This document shows, one piece after another, positions 51,975 through 59,698 of a stretch of 64,000 bases of DNA. The stretch is from Glycomyces sambucus (GTDB lineage: Bacteria; Actinomycetota; Actinomycetes; Mycobacteriales; Micromonosporaceae). Under the pieces are notes generated by a model, which was given only the letters and a program-made list of their open reading frames with translations, did not search any database and had not been told where the DNA came from. Position 1 is the stretch's first letter; every line of letters begins with the position of its first letter. The DNA lies in NCBI RefSeq assembly GCF_900102815.1, contig NZ_FNGF01000003.1, positions 434,001 through 498,000 of the forward strand. Reading direction: 5' to 3'. The translations under genes were made by a program, and so were the position numbers.

Positions 51975-52976
51975 TCAGTCTTCTCGGGGTGCCGCACCGG
52001 TGGAACCGCGTACGACGAGTTCGGGCCGGAACAGGTATTCCGACGAGGGGGTGGGCTGCCCGGCGATCTCGTCGAGCAGGGCCCGCGCCGCGGCGGTGGC
52101 GATGTCGCGCACCGGCTGCCGCACGGTCGTGAGCGGGGGGTTGGTGTGGGCGATGAGCGGGGAGTCGTCGTATCCGACGACTGAAAAGCCTTGCGGGACG
52201 GTGAGGCCGCGCTCCTCGGCGGCGCGGATCGCGCCGAGGGCCATCATGTCCGAGCCGCACACGACCGCGGTCGCGCCGCGGTCGATGAGGCGGGTGGCCG
52301 CGGCGTGGCCGCCCTGCTCGCCGAAGAGGGTGAGCTCGATGAGTTCGGGGCCGACGCCCTGCATCGCGGCCCGGTAGCCGGAGATCTTGCGGCGCACCGG
52401 CCAGTAGCGGTCGGGGCCGGAGACGAGCCCGATCCTGGTGTGGCCCAGGCCCGCGAGGTGGTCGACGGCGATCCGGGCGGCGACGGTGTCGTCGCAGGAG
52501 AACGAGGCGGCCTCGACCCCTTCCGGATGGCCCGTGACGAAGGCCACCGGGAGGCGCTTGTCCTTGAGCTCCTGGTAGCGTGCGGTGCTCGCGGTGGTGT
52601 CCGCGTGCAAGCCTGAAACGAAGATGATCCCGGCGACCGCCCGCTCGCGGAGCATCTCCACGAACTCGTCCTCGGAGACGCCGCCGGGGGTCTGGGTGCA
52701 CAGCACCGGGGTGTAGCCCGAACCGGCCAGGACGTTCGAGATCGTCTGCGCGTACAGCGGGAAGATCGGGTTCTCCAGTTCGGGCACGACCAGGCCGATC
52801 AGGCCGATAGCGTGCTTGCGGAGGGCCTGGGGGCGTTCATAGCCGAGCACGTCGAGGGCAGTGAGGACGGACTGTCTGGTCTGCTGACCGACGCCGGGCT
52901 TGTCGTTCAGGACCCGGGACACCGTTGCCTCACTGACCCCGGCCTGCCGGGCGATGTCAGAGAGTCGAAGCCGCAT
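51975..52976 (-). CDS. LacI-family repressor of the alpha-glucoside locus
   Basis: 333-residue LacI/GalR repressor: HTH LSDIARQAGVSEATVSRVLN, hinge helix near PQALRKHA, then the periplasmic-binding-protein-like sensor domain (GLIGLVVPELENPIFP, GYDDSPLIAHTNPPLTTVRQP). Leaderless start: TAGTCT (complement of 52983-52988) six bases before the ATG. It should bind the partial palindrome at 53001-53024 and respond to the imported sugar. Confidence 0.93.
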   Translation of the reverse strand: MRLRLSDIARQAGVSEATVSRVLNDKPGVGQQTRQSVLTALDVLGYERPQALRKHAIGLIGLVVPELENPIFPLYAQTISNVLAGSGYTPVLCTQTPGGVSEDEFVEMLRERAVAGIIFVSGLHADTTASTARYQELKDKRLPVAFVTGHPEGVEAASFSCDDTVAARIAVDHLAGLGHTRIGLVSGPDRYWPVRRKISGYRAAMQGVGPELIELTLFGEQGGHAAATRLIDRGATAVVCGSDMMALGAIRAAEERGLTVPQGFSVVGYDDSPLIAHTNPPLTTVRQPVRDIATAAARALLDEIAGQPTPSSEYLFRPELVVRGSTGAAPRED

Positions 52977-53000
52977 GATGACAGACTAGCCTATCTGAAA

Positions 53001-53024
53001 CTTGGCAACAGTTTGGTTGCAAGG
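53001..53024. promoter_or_regulatory. LacI-type operator
   Basis: CTTGGCAAC (53001-53009) and GTTGCAAGG (53016-53024) form an inverted repeat with seven of nine pairs across a six-base centre, between lacI and the binding-protein gene. CTTGCAA-like half-sites are typical of MalR/AglR-type regulators. Confidence 0.65.
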
Positions 53025-53132
53025 CTTTCCTGATTCTGAAACATCTTGCTAATGTCGTAGGCAGTCGGGTACGCGAGTCCCCGGACCAGCGGCCCCCGCC
53101 CCGGGGCCCCTCAATGAGGAGAGAAGAAGACA

Positions 53133-54368
53133 ATGCGCAGAAGGACCCTGGGTATCACCGCCGTCTCCGCCGCCGCGCTCGGCGCGGCCGCCGCCTGCGG
53201 CTCCGACGACGGCGGCTCCGACAACGAGACCACCGAGGAGTTCTCGGGCGAACTCGTGATCTGGGCCGACGAGACCCGCACCCCCGTCCTCAAGGAGTTC
53301 GTCAAGGACTTCGAGTCCACCGTCGGCGTGAAGGTCACCGTCGAAGAGCACGTGGAGACCCTCCGCGAGGACTTCCTCACCGCGGCCGAGCAGGGCCAGG
53401 GCCCCGACATCGTCGTGGGCGCGCACGACTGGTCCGGCCAGTTCGCCGCCGACGGCGTCATCGCCCCCATCACCCTCAGCGCCGACCAGCAGGCCGCCCT
53501 CAGCGAGGCCGCCGTCAAAGCGTTCACCGTGGACGGCAACCTCTACGGCGTCGCCTACGCCCTCGAGAACCTGGGCCTCATCCGCAACACCGACCTCGCC
53601 CCCGAGGCCCCCGCCACCTTCGAGGAGCTCATCGCCGCCGGCCAGGCCGCGGCCACCGACGAGGTCCTCACCATGGAGGTCGGCGTCGACGGCAACGCCT
53701 ACAGCGCCTACCCGCTGTTCTCCTCCTTCGGCGGCTACCTGTTCAAGGACGACGGCACCGGCACCCTCGACCCGACCGACGTCGGCGTCGACTCCCCCGG
53801 CGGCATCGCCGCGTTCGAGAAGTTCGCCGAGCTCGGCGCCGCGGGCGTCCTCAAGACCACCATCGACGCCACGAACACCATCCCGTTCTTCGTCGACGGC
53901 AAGACCGCCTTCATGATCTCCGGCCCGTGGGCCCTCACCGACGTCCAGGGCGCCGGCCTCAACTACGAGGTCACCGCGATCCCCGGCTTCGAGGGCCAGG
54001 GCCCGGCCTCGCCGTTCCTCGGCGTCCAGGGCTTCTACGTCTCCCAGACCGCCGCGAACGCGGTCTTCGCGCAGGAGTTCGTCACCAACTACGTCCTCAC
54101 CGAGGACCTCCAGCTCAAGCTCGCCGAAGCGGGCGGGCGCCTCCCGGCGCTCACCGCCGCCGCCGAGGCGTTCTCTGAGGGCAACGCCGACGTCCAGGGC
54201 TTCGCCGCCGCCGGCGAGAACGCCGTCCCGATGCCGAACATCCCCGCGATGAACGCCGTCTGGGAGCCCTTCGGGCGCGCCCAGGCCGACGCGGTCGACG
54301 GCGTCTCCACCGGCGAGGCCGCCGCGACCACCGCCGCGCAGGCCATCCGCGACGCGGTCGCCGGCTGA
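53133..54368 (+). CDS. Sugar-binding lipoprotein of an alpha-glucoside ABC importer
   Basis: 411-residue extracellular solute-binding protein (family 1, MalE-like). Lipoprotein signal RRRTLGITAVSAAALGAAAAC with lipobox AAAC (Cys 22), linker DDGGSDNET, then SGELVIWADETRTPVLKEFVKDFES, TAAEQGQGPDIVVGAHDW and VPMPNIPAMNAVWEPFG, as in maltose-binding proteins. AGGAGA precedes the ATG by about 10 bases. First gene of the importer operon controlled by the divergent LacI protein. Confidence 0.93.
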   Translation: MRRRTLGITAVSAAALGAAAACGSDDGGSDNETTEEFSGELVIWADETRTPVLKEFVKDFESTVGVKVTVEEHVETLREDFLTAAEQGQGPDIVVGAHDWSGQFAADGVIAPITLSADQQAALSEAAVKAFTVDGNLYGVAYALENLGLIRNTDLAPEAPATFEELIAAGQAAATDEVLTMEVGVDGNAYSAYPLFSSFGGYLFKDDGTGTLDPTDVGVDSPGGIAAFEKFAELGAAGVLKTTIDATNTIPFFVDGKTAFMISGPWALTDVQGAGLNYEVTAIPGFEGQGPASPFLGVQGFYVSQTAANAVFAQEFVTNYVLTEDLQLKLAEAGGRLPALTAAAEAFSEGNADVQGFAAAGENAVPMPNIPAMNAVWEPFGRAQADAVDGVSTGEAAATTAAQAIRDAVAG

Positions 54369-54409
54369 GCACGCCCCCCGGTAGACCCCGACGAGCGAAG
54401 GACCGCACT

Positions 54410-55957
54410 GTGCTCGACCAACGTTCCCGGACGGCCGGCTCCACGACCGCCGCGGGCCTGATCATCAAGATCGGCGTACTCGCGGTGGTCGCCGCGCTGG
54501 CCGTCTGGGCGGCGTTGCCGCTCATCGCCGCCGGGGCCTGGTGGGGCCTGGCGCTGGAGGCGGTCGTCGTGGCCGTCCTCTTCTTCGTGTACCTCCAGCG
54601 CCGGGCGATCCAGCTCAAGTACCTGATCCCCGGCACCCTGCTGCTCATCGCGTTCCAGATCCTCCCGGTCGTGCTCACCATCGGCACGTCGTTCTCCAAC
54701 TACGGGGACGGGCACCGGGTCGACAAGGAGCAGGCGACCGAGGCGATCATCGCCGCGGGCGTGCAGCAGACCCCCGGCGGCGCCACCTACCTCCTCGCCG
54801 TGGGCGAGTCGGCCGCCGGCGACCTCACCCTCCTGCTCACCGACACCGCCGACGGGTCCACCTGGGCCGGCACGGCCGAGGGCCTGACCGAGCTCGACGG
54901 GGCCACCGTGGACCCGACCGGGCGCATCACCGCCGCGCCCGACTACACGGTGTGGACCCTCGCCGACCTCAACGAGCGCCAGGCCGAACTCGCCGAGCTC
55001 GCCGTCCCCACGGGCGAGGAGACCGGCATCAAGGTCCAGGGCCTCTCGGCCTTCGAGGGCCAGTCGACGCGGTCCTACGACGAGGCGTGCGACTGCATCA
55101 CCGACACCGCGAACGGGACCGTCTGGTACGCCGACGACGAGACCGGGTCGTTCCTCACCGAGGACGGCCAGGCCGCGCTCGTGGGCTGGCGCGTGAACAT
55201 CGGCGCGGACAACTACCTCGCCGTCATCACCGACCCCGACATCCGCGGCCCGTTCCTGGGGGTCTTCACCTGGAACGTCATGTTCGCGGCCGGCTCGGTC
55301 CTGTTCACCTTCGCGATCGGCCTCGGCACCGCGATGGCGCTGAACCGGCCCGGCATGCGGGGCACGAAGGTCTACCGGGCCTTCATGATCCTGCCGTACG
55401 CCATGCCCTCGTTCGCGATGCTGCTGGTGTGGGCGCAGATGTTCAACCGGGACTTCGGCCTGGTGAACGAGCTGTTCAACCTGAACGTGGCCTGGTACGA
55501 CGGCACCTGGTCGGCCCGGGCGATGGTCCTCATCGCGAACACCTGGCTCGGCTGGCCGTACATGTTCCTCATCTCGCTGGGCGCGCTCCAGGCGCTGCCG
55601 TCGGACTCGCTGGAGGCGGCGAAGATCGACGGGGCCACCGGGATCACCGCGTTCCGCAAGATCACGCTGCCGCTGCTGCTCATCGCCTTGACGCCGCTGC
55701 TGATCTCGTCGTTCGCGTTCAACTTCAACAACTTCAACGCGATCGAGCTGCTCTCGGGCGGCCACCCGTTCGCGGCCGGCGACGCCGTCGGCGGCACCGA
55801 CCTGCTCATCACGTACGCGTTCCGCCAGGCGTTCGGCTCCTCCAGCGCCGACTACGGCTTCGCCAGCGCGATCAGCGTGTTCATCTTCCTGATCGTCGCG
55901 ACGATCTCGGCGTTCATGTTCCGCTTCACCCGCAGCCAGGAGGACGTGTACTCATGA
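54410..55957 (+). CDS. malF: ABC sugar permease, MalF-like
   Basis: 515-residue MalF-type permease with an extra N-terminal helix pair, a large extracytoplasmic domain (about residues 95-280, as in enterobacterial MalF), then the permease core with EAA loop LEAAKIDGATGITAFRKITLPLL. GTG start follows AAGGA. Its stop overlaps the start of the next permease gene by four bases (ATGA). The insert domain should contact the binding protein. Confidence 0.93.
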   Translation: MLDQRSRTAGSTTAAGLIIKIGVLAVVAALAVWAALPLIAAGAWWGLALEAVVVAVLFFVYLQRRAIQLKYLIPGTLLLIAFQILPVVLTIGTSFSNYGDGHRVDKEQATEAIIAAGVQQTPGGATYLLAVGESAAGDLTLLLTDTADGSTWAGTAEGLTELDGATVDPTGRITAAPDYTVWTLADLNERQAELAELAVPTGEETGIKVQGLSAFEGQSTRSYDEACDCITDTANGTVWYADDETGSFLTEDGQAALVGWRVNIGADNYLAVITDPDIRGPFLGVFTWNVMFAAGSVLFTFAIGLGTAMALNRPGMRGTKVYRAFMILPYAMPSFAMLLVWAQMFNRDFGLVNELFNLNVAWYDGTWSARAMVLIANTWLGWPYMFLISLGALQALPSDSLEAAKIDGATGITAFRKITLPLLLIALTPLLISSFAFNFNNFNAIELLSGGHPFAAGDAVGGTDLLITYAFRQAFGSSSADYGFASAISVFIFLIVATISAFMFRFTRSQEDVYS

Positions 55958-56847
55958 CGGTGACGCCTGTGAAGCGCAAGGGACGGCACCCGTTCGCCAA
56001 GTGGGCCGGAGACACCGGCTGGCGGCACCTGGTCGCGTGGGCGGCGCTGCTGTTCGGCCTGATCCCGATCGTCTACGTGGTGTCGGCGGCGTTCAACCCG
56101 AACGGGACGCTGTCGTCGACGAGCCTGCTGCCGACCTCGTTCGGCCTGGGCAACTTCGCGAAGCTGTTCACCGACGAGAACGTGCCGTTCGCGTCGTGGT
56201 TCGCGAACTCGCTCATGATCGCGGTCCCGGCGGCGTTCATCTCGATCTTCATCTCGTCGCTGGCGGCGTACGCGTTCAGCCGGTTCCGGTTCAAGGGGCG
56301 GCGGCCGATGCTGCTGTTCCTGCTGCTGATCCAGATGTTCCCGGCGTTCCTCGCGGTGGTGGCGCTGTACCTGATCTTCGGGTCGATCGGCGAGTTCTAC
56401 CCGGTGGCGGGCCTGAACACGAAGCTGGGCCTGATGCTGGTGTACATGGGCGGGGCACTGGGCGTCTCGACGTGGCTGATGAAGGGCTTCTTCGACACGA
56501 TCCCGAAGGAGCTCGACGAGGCGGCGACGATCGACGGGGCCTCGCACGCGCAGATCTTCTTCGGGATGATCCTGCCGCTGGCGGCGCCGATCATCGCGAT
56601 CTCGGGGATCCTGGCGTTCGTGGGGACGATGAACGACTTCATCCTCGCGTCGCTGTTCCTGACCGACCGGCCGGAGATGACGCTCGCGGTGGGCCTGAAG
56701 ACGCTGACGGCGGAGAACTCCCCGGCCTCGTACTTCGGGATCTTCGCGGCGGGCACGCTGCTGACGTCGGTCCTGACGGTGGCGGTGTTCATGAGCCTCC
56801 AGCGGTACATCGTCTCCGGGCTCACCGGCGGGGCCGTGAAGGGATAA
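55954..56847 (+). CDS. malG: ABC sugar permease, MalG-like
   Basis: 297-residue permease with six helices and EAA loop LDEAATIDGASHAQIFFGMILPLAAP. Translation is coupled to malF by ATGA overlap. No ATPase gene follows, so the importer must use an ATPase encoded elsewhere, as actinobacteria do with the shared MsiK. The C-terminus is complete (RYIVSGLTGGAVKG). Confidence 0.93.
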   Translation: MTVTPVKRKGRHPFAKWAGDTGWRHLVAWAALLFGLIPIVYVVSAAFNPNGTLSSTSLLPTSFGLGNFAKLFTDENVPFASWFANSLMIAVPAAFISIFISSLAAYAFSRFRFKGRRPMLLFLLLIQMFPAFLAVVALYLIFGSIGEFYPVAGLNTKLGLMLVYMGGALGVSTWLMKGFFDTIPKELDEAATIDGASHAQIFFGMILPLAAPIIAISGILAFVGTMNDFILASLFLTDRPEMTLAVGLKTLTAENSPASYFGIFAAGTLLTSVLTVAVFMSLQRYIVSGLTGGAVKG

Positions 56848-56893
56848 CAGACCTCTGCTCGACACCTTGGGCCCCCTTCTCGGGGGCGCAGCG

Positions 56894-56940
56894 CAGGGCC
56901 CGGACCAGGGGGAGCCTCCCTCCCCTCGGTCCGGGCCCTG
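56894..56940 (+). terminator. Terminator of the importer operon
   Basis: 13-bp stem (56894-56906 with 56928-56940) with further pairing inside. Confidence 0.8.
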
Positions 56941-56947
56941 CGGCGTG

Positions 56948-57298
56948 TCAGCTCTCGATGAGTTCGCGCAGGAGCCCGATGGGCTCCTTGAGGTCGGCGT
57001 ACTCCTCGAGTTCGGTGACGCGGTGCTGGAGCTGCTCGATGCCGAAGGCGACGACCGCGACGCGGTCCTCGGTCGGCGATTCGAGGAGGTCGATGGCGCG
57101 GTCCATGAGGCGGAGGGCGTCGTCGAGGGTCTGGAGGTCGTCGGCGTTCTGGAGGCGGGCGGTGGCGTCGCCGGGGCGCAGCGCGAGGCGGTCCCAGTTG
57201 GCGCGGCGCTCCTCCTGGAAGCGGGCGATGCCCGCGCGCAGGAGGATGGCGCGGGCGACGAGTTCGACGCGTTCGCTCGGCGGGAATGGGTCTGGCAT
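56948..57298 (-). CDS. Hypothetical helical protein
   Basis: 116 residues, all helical by pattern (PSERVELVARAILLRAGIARFQEERR; a leucine-rich stretch near 55-75; EQLQHRVTELEEYADLK), without membrane segments. Not recognised. It starts 12 bases after the stop of the small acidic protein gene and is probably cotranscribed. Confidence 0.65.
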   Translation of the reverse strand: MPDPFPPSERVELVARAILLRAGIARFQEERRANWDRLALRPGDATARLQNADDLQTLDDALRLMDRAIDLLESPTEDRVAVVAFGIEQLQHRVTELEEYADLKEPIGLLRELIES

Positions 57299-57309
57299 CG
57301 GTGCTCCGC

Positions 57310-57492
57310 TCAGGACCAGTGCGGGGGGCGTTCGGCGATGAGGTCGCGGTCGCGGGGGGAGAGTTCGCGGCGGGTGCGGCGGGGGGCGGGGGCCTCGCCC
57401 CAGCCCCGGTCGGTGTCGTCGGAGGTCTGGTCCGGGAGCACCGAGAAGTCCTCGTCGAGTTCGACGGAACGGTCGTCGTCGGAGACTGCCAT
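57310..57492 (-). CDS. Small conserved actinobacterial protein
   Basis: 60 residues: an acidic first half (DDDRSVELDEDFSVLPDQTSDDTD) and a basic/aromatic end DRGWGEAP...RDLIAERPPHWS. The DxGWGE and ERPPHW boxes recur in short actinobacterial proteins of unknown function, as far as I recall. Probably the first gene of a two-gene unit. Confidence 0.65.
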   Translation of the reverse strand: MAVSDDDRSVELDEDFSVLPDQTSDDTDRGWGEAPAPRRTRRELSPRDRDLIAERPPHWS

Positions 57493-57582
57493 GCGTCGAC
57501 TGTACGTCAGGGGGTCGCGGGGGCCGCAACGGTGAGGCCCTGAACACCCGGTGAACCGGGGTCCAGGGCCTGTACGCGGGAG

Positions 57583-57792
57583 TTACGCGACGCCGGCGAG
57601 CTGGTAGCCGGCCTCGTCGACCGCGTCGCGGACCTGCGCCTCGGTGAGGGCGGCCGCGCTGGTGACGGTGACCCTGCCGGTGTCGAGGGCGACGTCGACG
57701 GACTCGACGCCGGGGAGCGCGGTGAGCTCCTGGGTGACGCTGCCGGCGCAGTGGCCGCAGGTCATGCCCTCGACGAGGTACACGGTTTCCAT
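57583..57792 (-). CDS. Copper chaperone CopZ-like HMA protein
   Basis: 69-residue heavy-metal-associated protein: VEGMTCGHCAGSVTQEL with the CxxC metal site and the usual beta-alpha-beta-beta-alpha-beta layout. It binds Cu(I) and passes it to export ATPases or the CsoR regulator. It follows the csoR gene by 44 bases on the same strand and is probably cotranscribed. No copper ATPase is in the window. Confidence 0.93.
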   Translation of the reverse strand: METVYLVEGMTCGHCAGSVTQELTALPGVESVDVALDTGRVTVTSAAALTEAQVRDAVDEAGYQLAGVA

Positions 57793-57836
57793 AGTGGCGC
57801 TCCTTGTTCGCGAATGTGGTTGCGGCTCAGCGGGTG

Positions 57837-58193
57837 TCAGGTCCTGAGCAGGCGGGCCACCGCGTCCGAGGCTTCCTTCACCTTGGCTTCGGCGGCGGTC
57901 GGGTCACCCGAGGTCTGCGCTTCGGCGACGCAGTGGGCCAGGTGGCCTTCGAGGAGGTTGAGCGCGACGGCCTGGAGGCCCTTGGTGGAGGCGGAGATCT
58001 GGGTCAGGATGTCGATGCAGTACTGGTCGTCGTCGACCATCCGCTGGATGCCGCGGATCTGGCCTTCGATGCGCTTGAGGCGGCGCGTGATCGCGGCCTT
58101 GTCGCCGTGGTACCAGTAGTGCTCGTGACCGCCGTCCCCGCCGCCGTCGGGCCCGGGCGCGTGCGAGTCGTGCGTGGTCGCTTCGCTTGCCAT
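57837..58193 (-). CDS. csoR: Copper-sensing repressor CsoR
   Basis: 118-residue CsoR/RcnR-family repressor. The Cu(I) site Cys-His-Cys is present: Cys in DDQYCIDIL and His/Cys in LEGHLAHCVAEA; ITRRLKRIEGQIRGIQRM is the family's first helix. A His-rich N-terminal tail (SHAPGPDGGGDGGHEHYWYHGD) could add metal binding. ATG 58193 has GAGGGAAG about 5 bases upstream. A perfect CsoR box overlaps its promoter. Confidence 0.95.
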   Translation of the reverse strand: MASEATTHDSHAPGPDGGGDGGHEHYWYHGDKAAITRRLKRIEGQIRGIQRMVDDDQYCIDILTQISASTKGLQAVALNLLEGHLAHCVAEAQTSGDPTAAEAKVKEASDAVARLLRT

Positions 58194-58215
58194 GTCGCTT
58201 CCCTCCACTCGTCAT

Positions 58216-58235
58216 AGTATACCCCTGCGGGGTAT
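58216..58235 (-). promoter_or_regulatory. CsoR operator over the csoR -10 box
   Basis: ATACCCC-TGC-GGGGTAT (58219-58235) is a perfect CsoR-type palindrome; the minus-strand -10 TATACT (58216-58221) overlaps it. Confidence 0.9.
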
Positions 58236-58312
58236 GACGGCAACTGCTCGTCAGCCCCGCGCAGCGGCCGGTAGTTTTCCGTGCCATTGTGCGAGAAATT
58301 CTCCCCCTGCCC

Positions 58313-58341
58313 TTGTCACCGTTGGGGACGCCCTCTAACGT
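58313..58341 (+). promoter_or_regulatory. Promoter of the riboswitch-controlled NlpC/P60 gene
   Basis: TTGTCA (58313-58318), 17 bases, TAACGT (58336-58341), placing the start near 58348, about 210 bases before the coding region. Confidence 0.7.
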
Positions 58342-58383
58342 GAACCCGTCGCGTCGGAAACTTGCGATACACCCCGTATCCAC

Positions 58384-58540
58384 CGTGCGACACCGTCGAG
58401 TCGGTGAAGCGCCCCAGCGTCACCGAGCCGGGGAACCAGCAGTCGGCCGCCCACACCCGGCCGGCGGGGTGAATCGCGCCATCGCGCGTAGGGCGACCCT
58501 TCCTTCCGCCCGAACCCGACAGCTAACCCGGTAGGCGGCA
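58384..58540 (+). promoter_or_regulatory. ydaO-yuaA (c-di-AMP) riboswitch
   Basis: The leader carries the conserved blocks of the ydaO class in order: CGTCGAGTCGG near 58394, GAGCCGGGGAACC (58427-58439), GGGGTGAATC (58467-58476), GTAGGGCGACC, then TTCCGCCCGAACCC, GACAGCTAACC and GGTAGGCGG (to 58538), followed at once by AGGAAGGAG, the ribosome site. In actinobacteria this class precedes rpf and NlpC/P60 cell-wall hydrolase genes and turns them off at high c-di-AMP. Confidence 0.88.
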
Positions 58541-58559
58541 AAAGGAAGGAGCGCATCCC

Positions 58560-59498
58560 TTGGTGCGTACCCGGCGTATCGCGGCCGCCGTCCTGGCCGC
58601 GGCCCTGCTGCCCTCGGCGGCGGCGCTGTTCACCTCCTCCCAGGCGTCCGCGCAGACGAGCGAGGAGATCCAGGCCGAGATCGACGAGCGCCACGCCGAC
58701 CTCGAGAAGGTCATCGAGGAGTACAACGCCAAGCGCGAGGAGCTCGACGACGCCAACCAGCTGATCGCCGACATCGAGGCGCAGCTCCCGGCCCTGGAGG
58801 CCGCCGGCCTCGCCGCGCAGGACCGCGTGGCCGAGCTCGCCGCGACCGCCTACACCGGCGGCGACTTCGCGATGGTCAACTCGGTCCTCGCCGGCGACCC
58901 GTCGGACTTCGCCGACCGCCTCATGTACCTCGCCAACCTCACCGACGCCGAGAACTCGGCCCTCCAGGACTCCCTCGCGCAGGTCGAGGAGCTGGAGACC
59001 CGCAAGGCCGAACTCGAGGCCCTCCAGGCCAGCGCCGACGACATCCTCGCGGAGATCGACGCGCAGCAGGAGGAGATCGAGGACGAGATCGCCGCGCTCG
59101 AGGACGAGTACGACGACGCCGTCCAGGAGGAGTACCAGGAGGAGTGGGGCGACTACACCGGCGACTCCGCCGTGGTGGCCTTCGCCTACGACCAGCTCGG
59201 CGACCCCTACGTGTACGGCGAGGACGGCCCCGACTCCTGGGACTGCTCCGGCCTCACCCAGGGCGCGTGGGGCGCGGCCGGGGTCTCCCTGTCGCACAAC
59301 ACCGAGATGCAGTGGAACGAGACGGCGCGGATCTCCCGCGACGAGCTCCAGCCCGGCGACCTCGTGTTCTACAACGGACTCAGCCACGTCGCGATCTACA
59401 TCGGCAACGGCGAGATCATCCACGCCCCCAACTCGACGACCGTGGTCAAGATCGCGGACATCGACATCATGGGCATCGACGGGTACGGCCGGCCGTAG
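58560..59498 (+). CDS. Secreted NlpC/P60 peptidoglycan endopeptidase with coiled coil
   Basis: 312-residue exported hydrolase. Signal peptide ending near ASAQT (about residue 32), an acidic coiled coil (about 35-190), then the NlpC/P60 domain with Cys in SWDCSGLTQGAW, His in LSHVAIYIG and IIHAPNSTT. TTG 58560 is the preferred start (AAGGAG 8 bases upstream); a GTG three bases later is possible. Controlled by a c-di-AMP riboswitch. Paralogue of the enzyme at 25.3 kb, with the same domain order and a nearly identical catalytic stretch ISRDELQPGDLVFYN. Confidence 0.93.
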   Translation: MVRTRRIAAAVLAAALLPSAAALFTSSQASAQTSEEIQAEIDERHADLEKVIEEYNAKREELDDANQLIADIEAQLPALEAAGLAAQDRVAELAATAYTGGDFAMVNSVLAGDPSDFADRLMYLANLTDAENSALQDSLAQVEELETRKAELEALQASADDILAEIDAQQEEIEDEIAALEDEYDDAVQEEYQEEWGDYTGDSAVVAFAYDQLGDPYVYGEDGPDSWDCSGLTQGAWGAAGVSLSHNTEMQWNETARISRDELQPGDLVFYNGLSHVAIYIGNGEIIHAPNSTTVVKIADIDIMGIDGYGRP

Positions 59499-59638
59499 CC
59501 TCCCGCCGCGAGACGTCCCCGGGGCCGCTCCCGGTCCCGGGGCCGGACTCCCCGGCGGCGGCGCGGGCGCTCCCATTGCTGACCCTGCTGCTGACCCCGC
59601 AATAGCCCCACCGCCGCCGGGGACCACCCCATCGTAAA

Positions 59639-59678
59639 GAAGCCCTCGCGGCCCGTGTGAACGGGCCGCGAGGGCTTC
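59639..59678. terminator. Strong hairpin terminator
   Basis: 18-bp stem (59639-59656 with 59661-59678), GTGT/GTGA loop, between convergent genes. Confidence 0.9.
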
Positions 59679-59698
59679 TCGTGTACTGGGGGCGAAGG

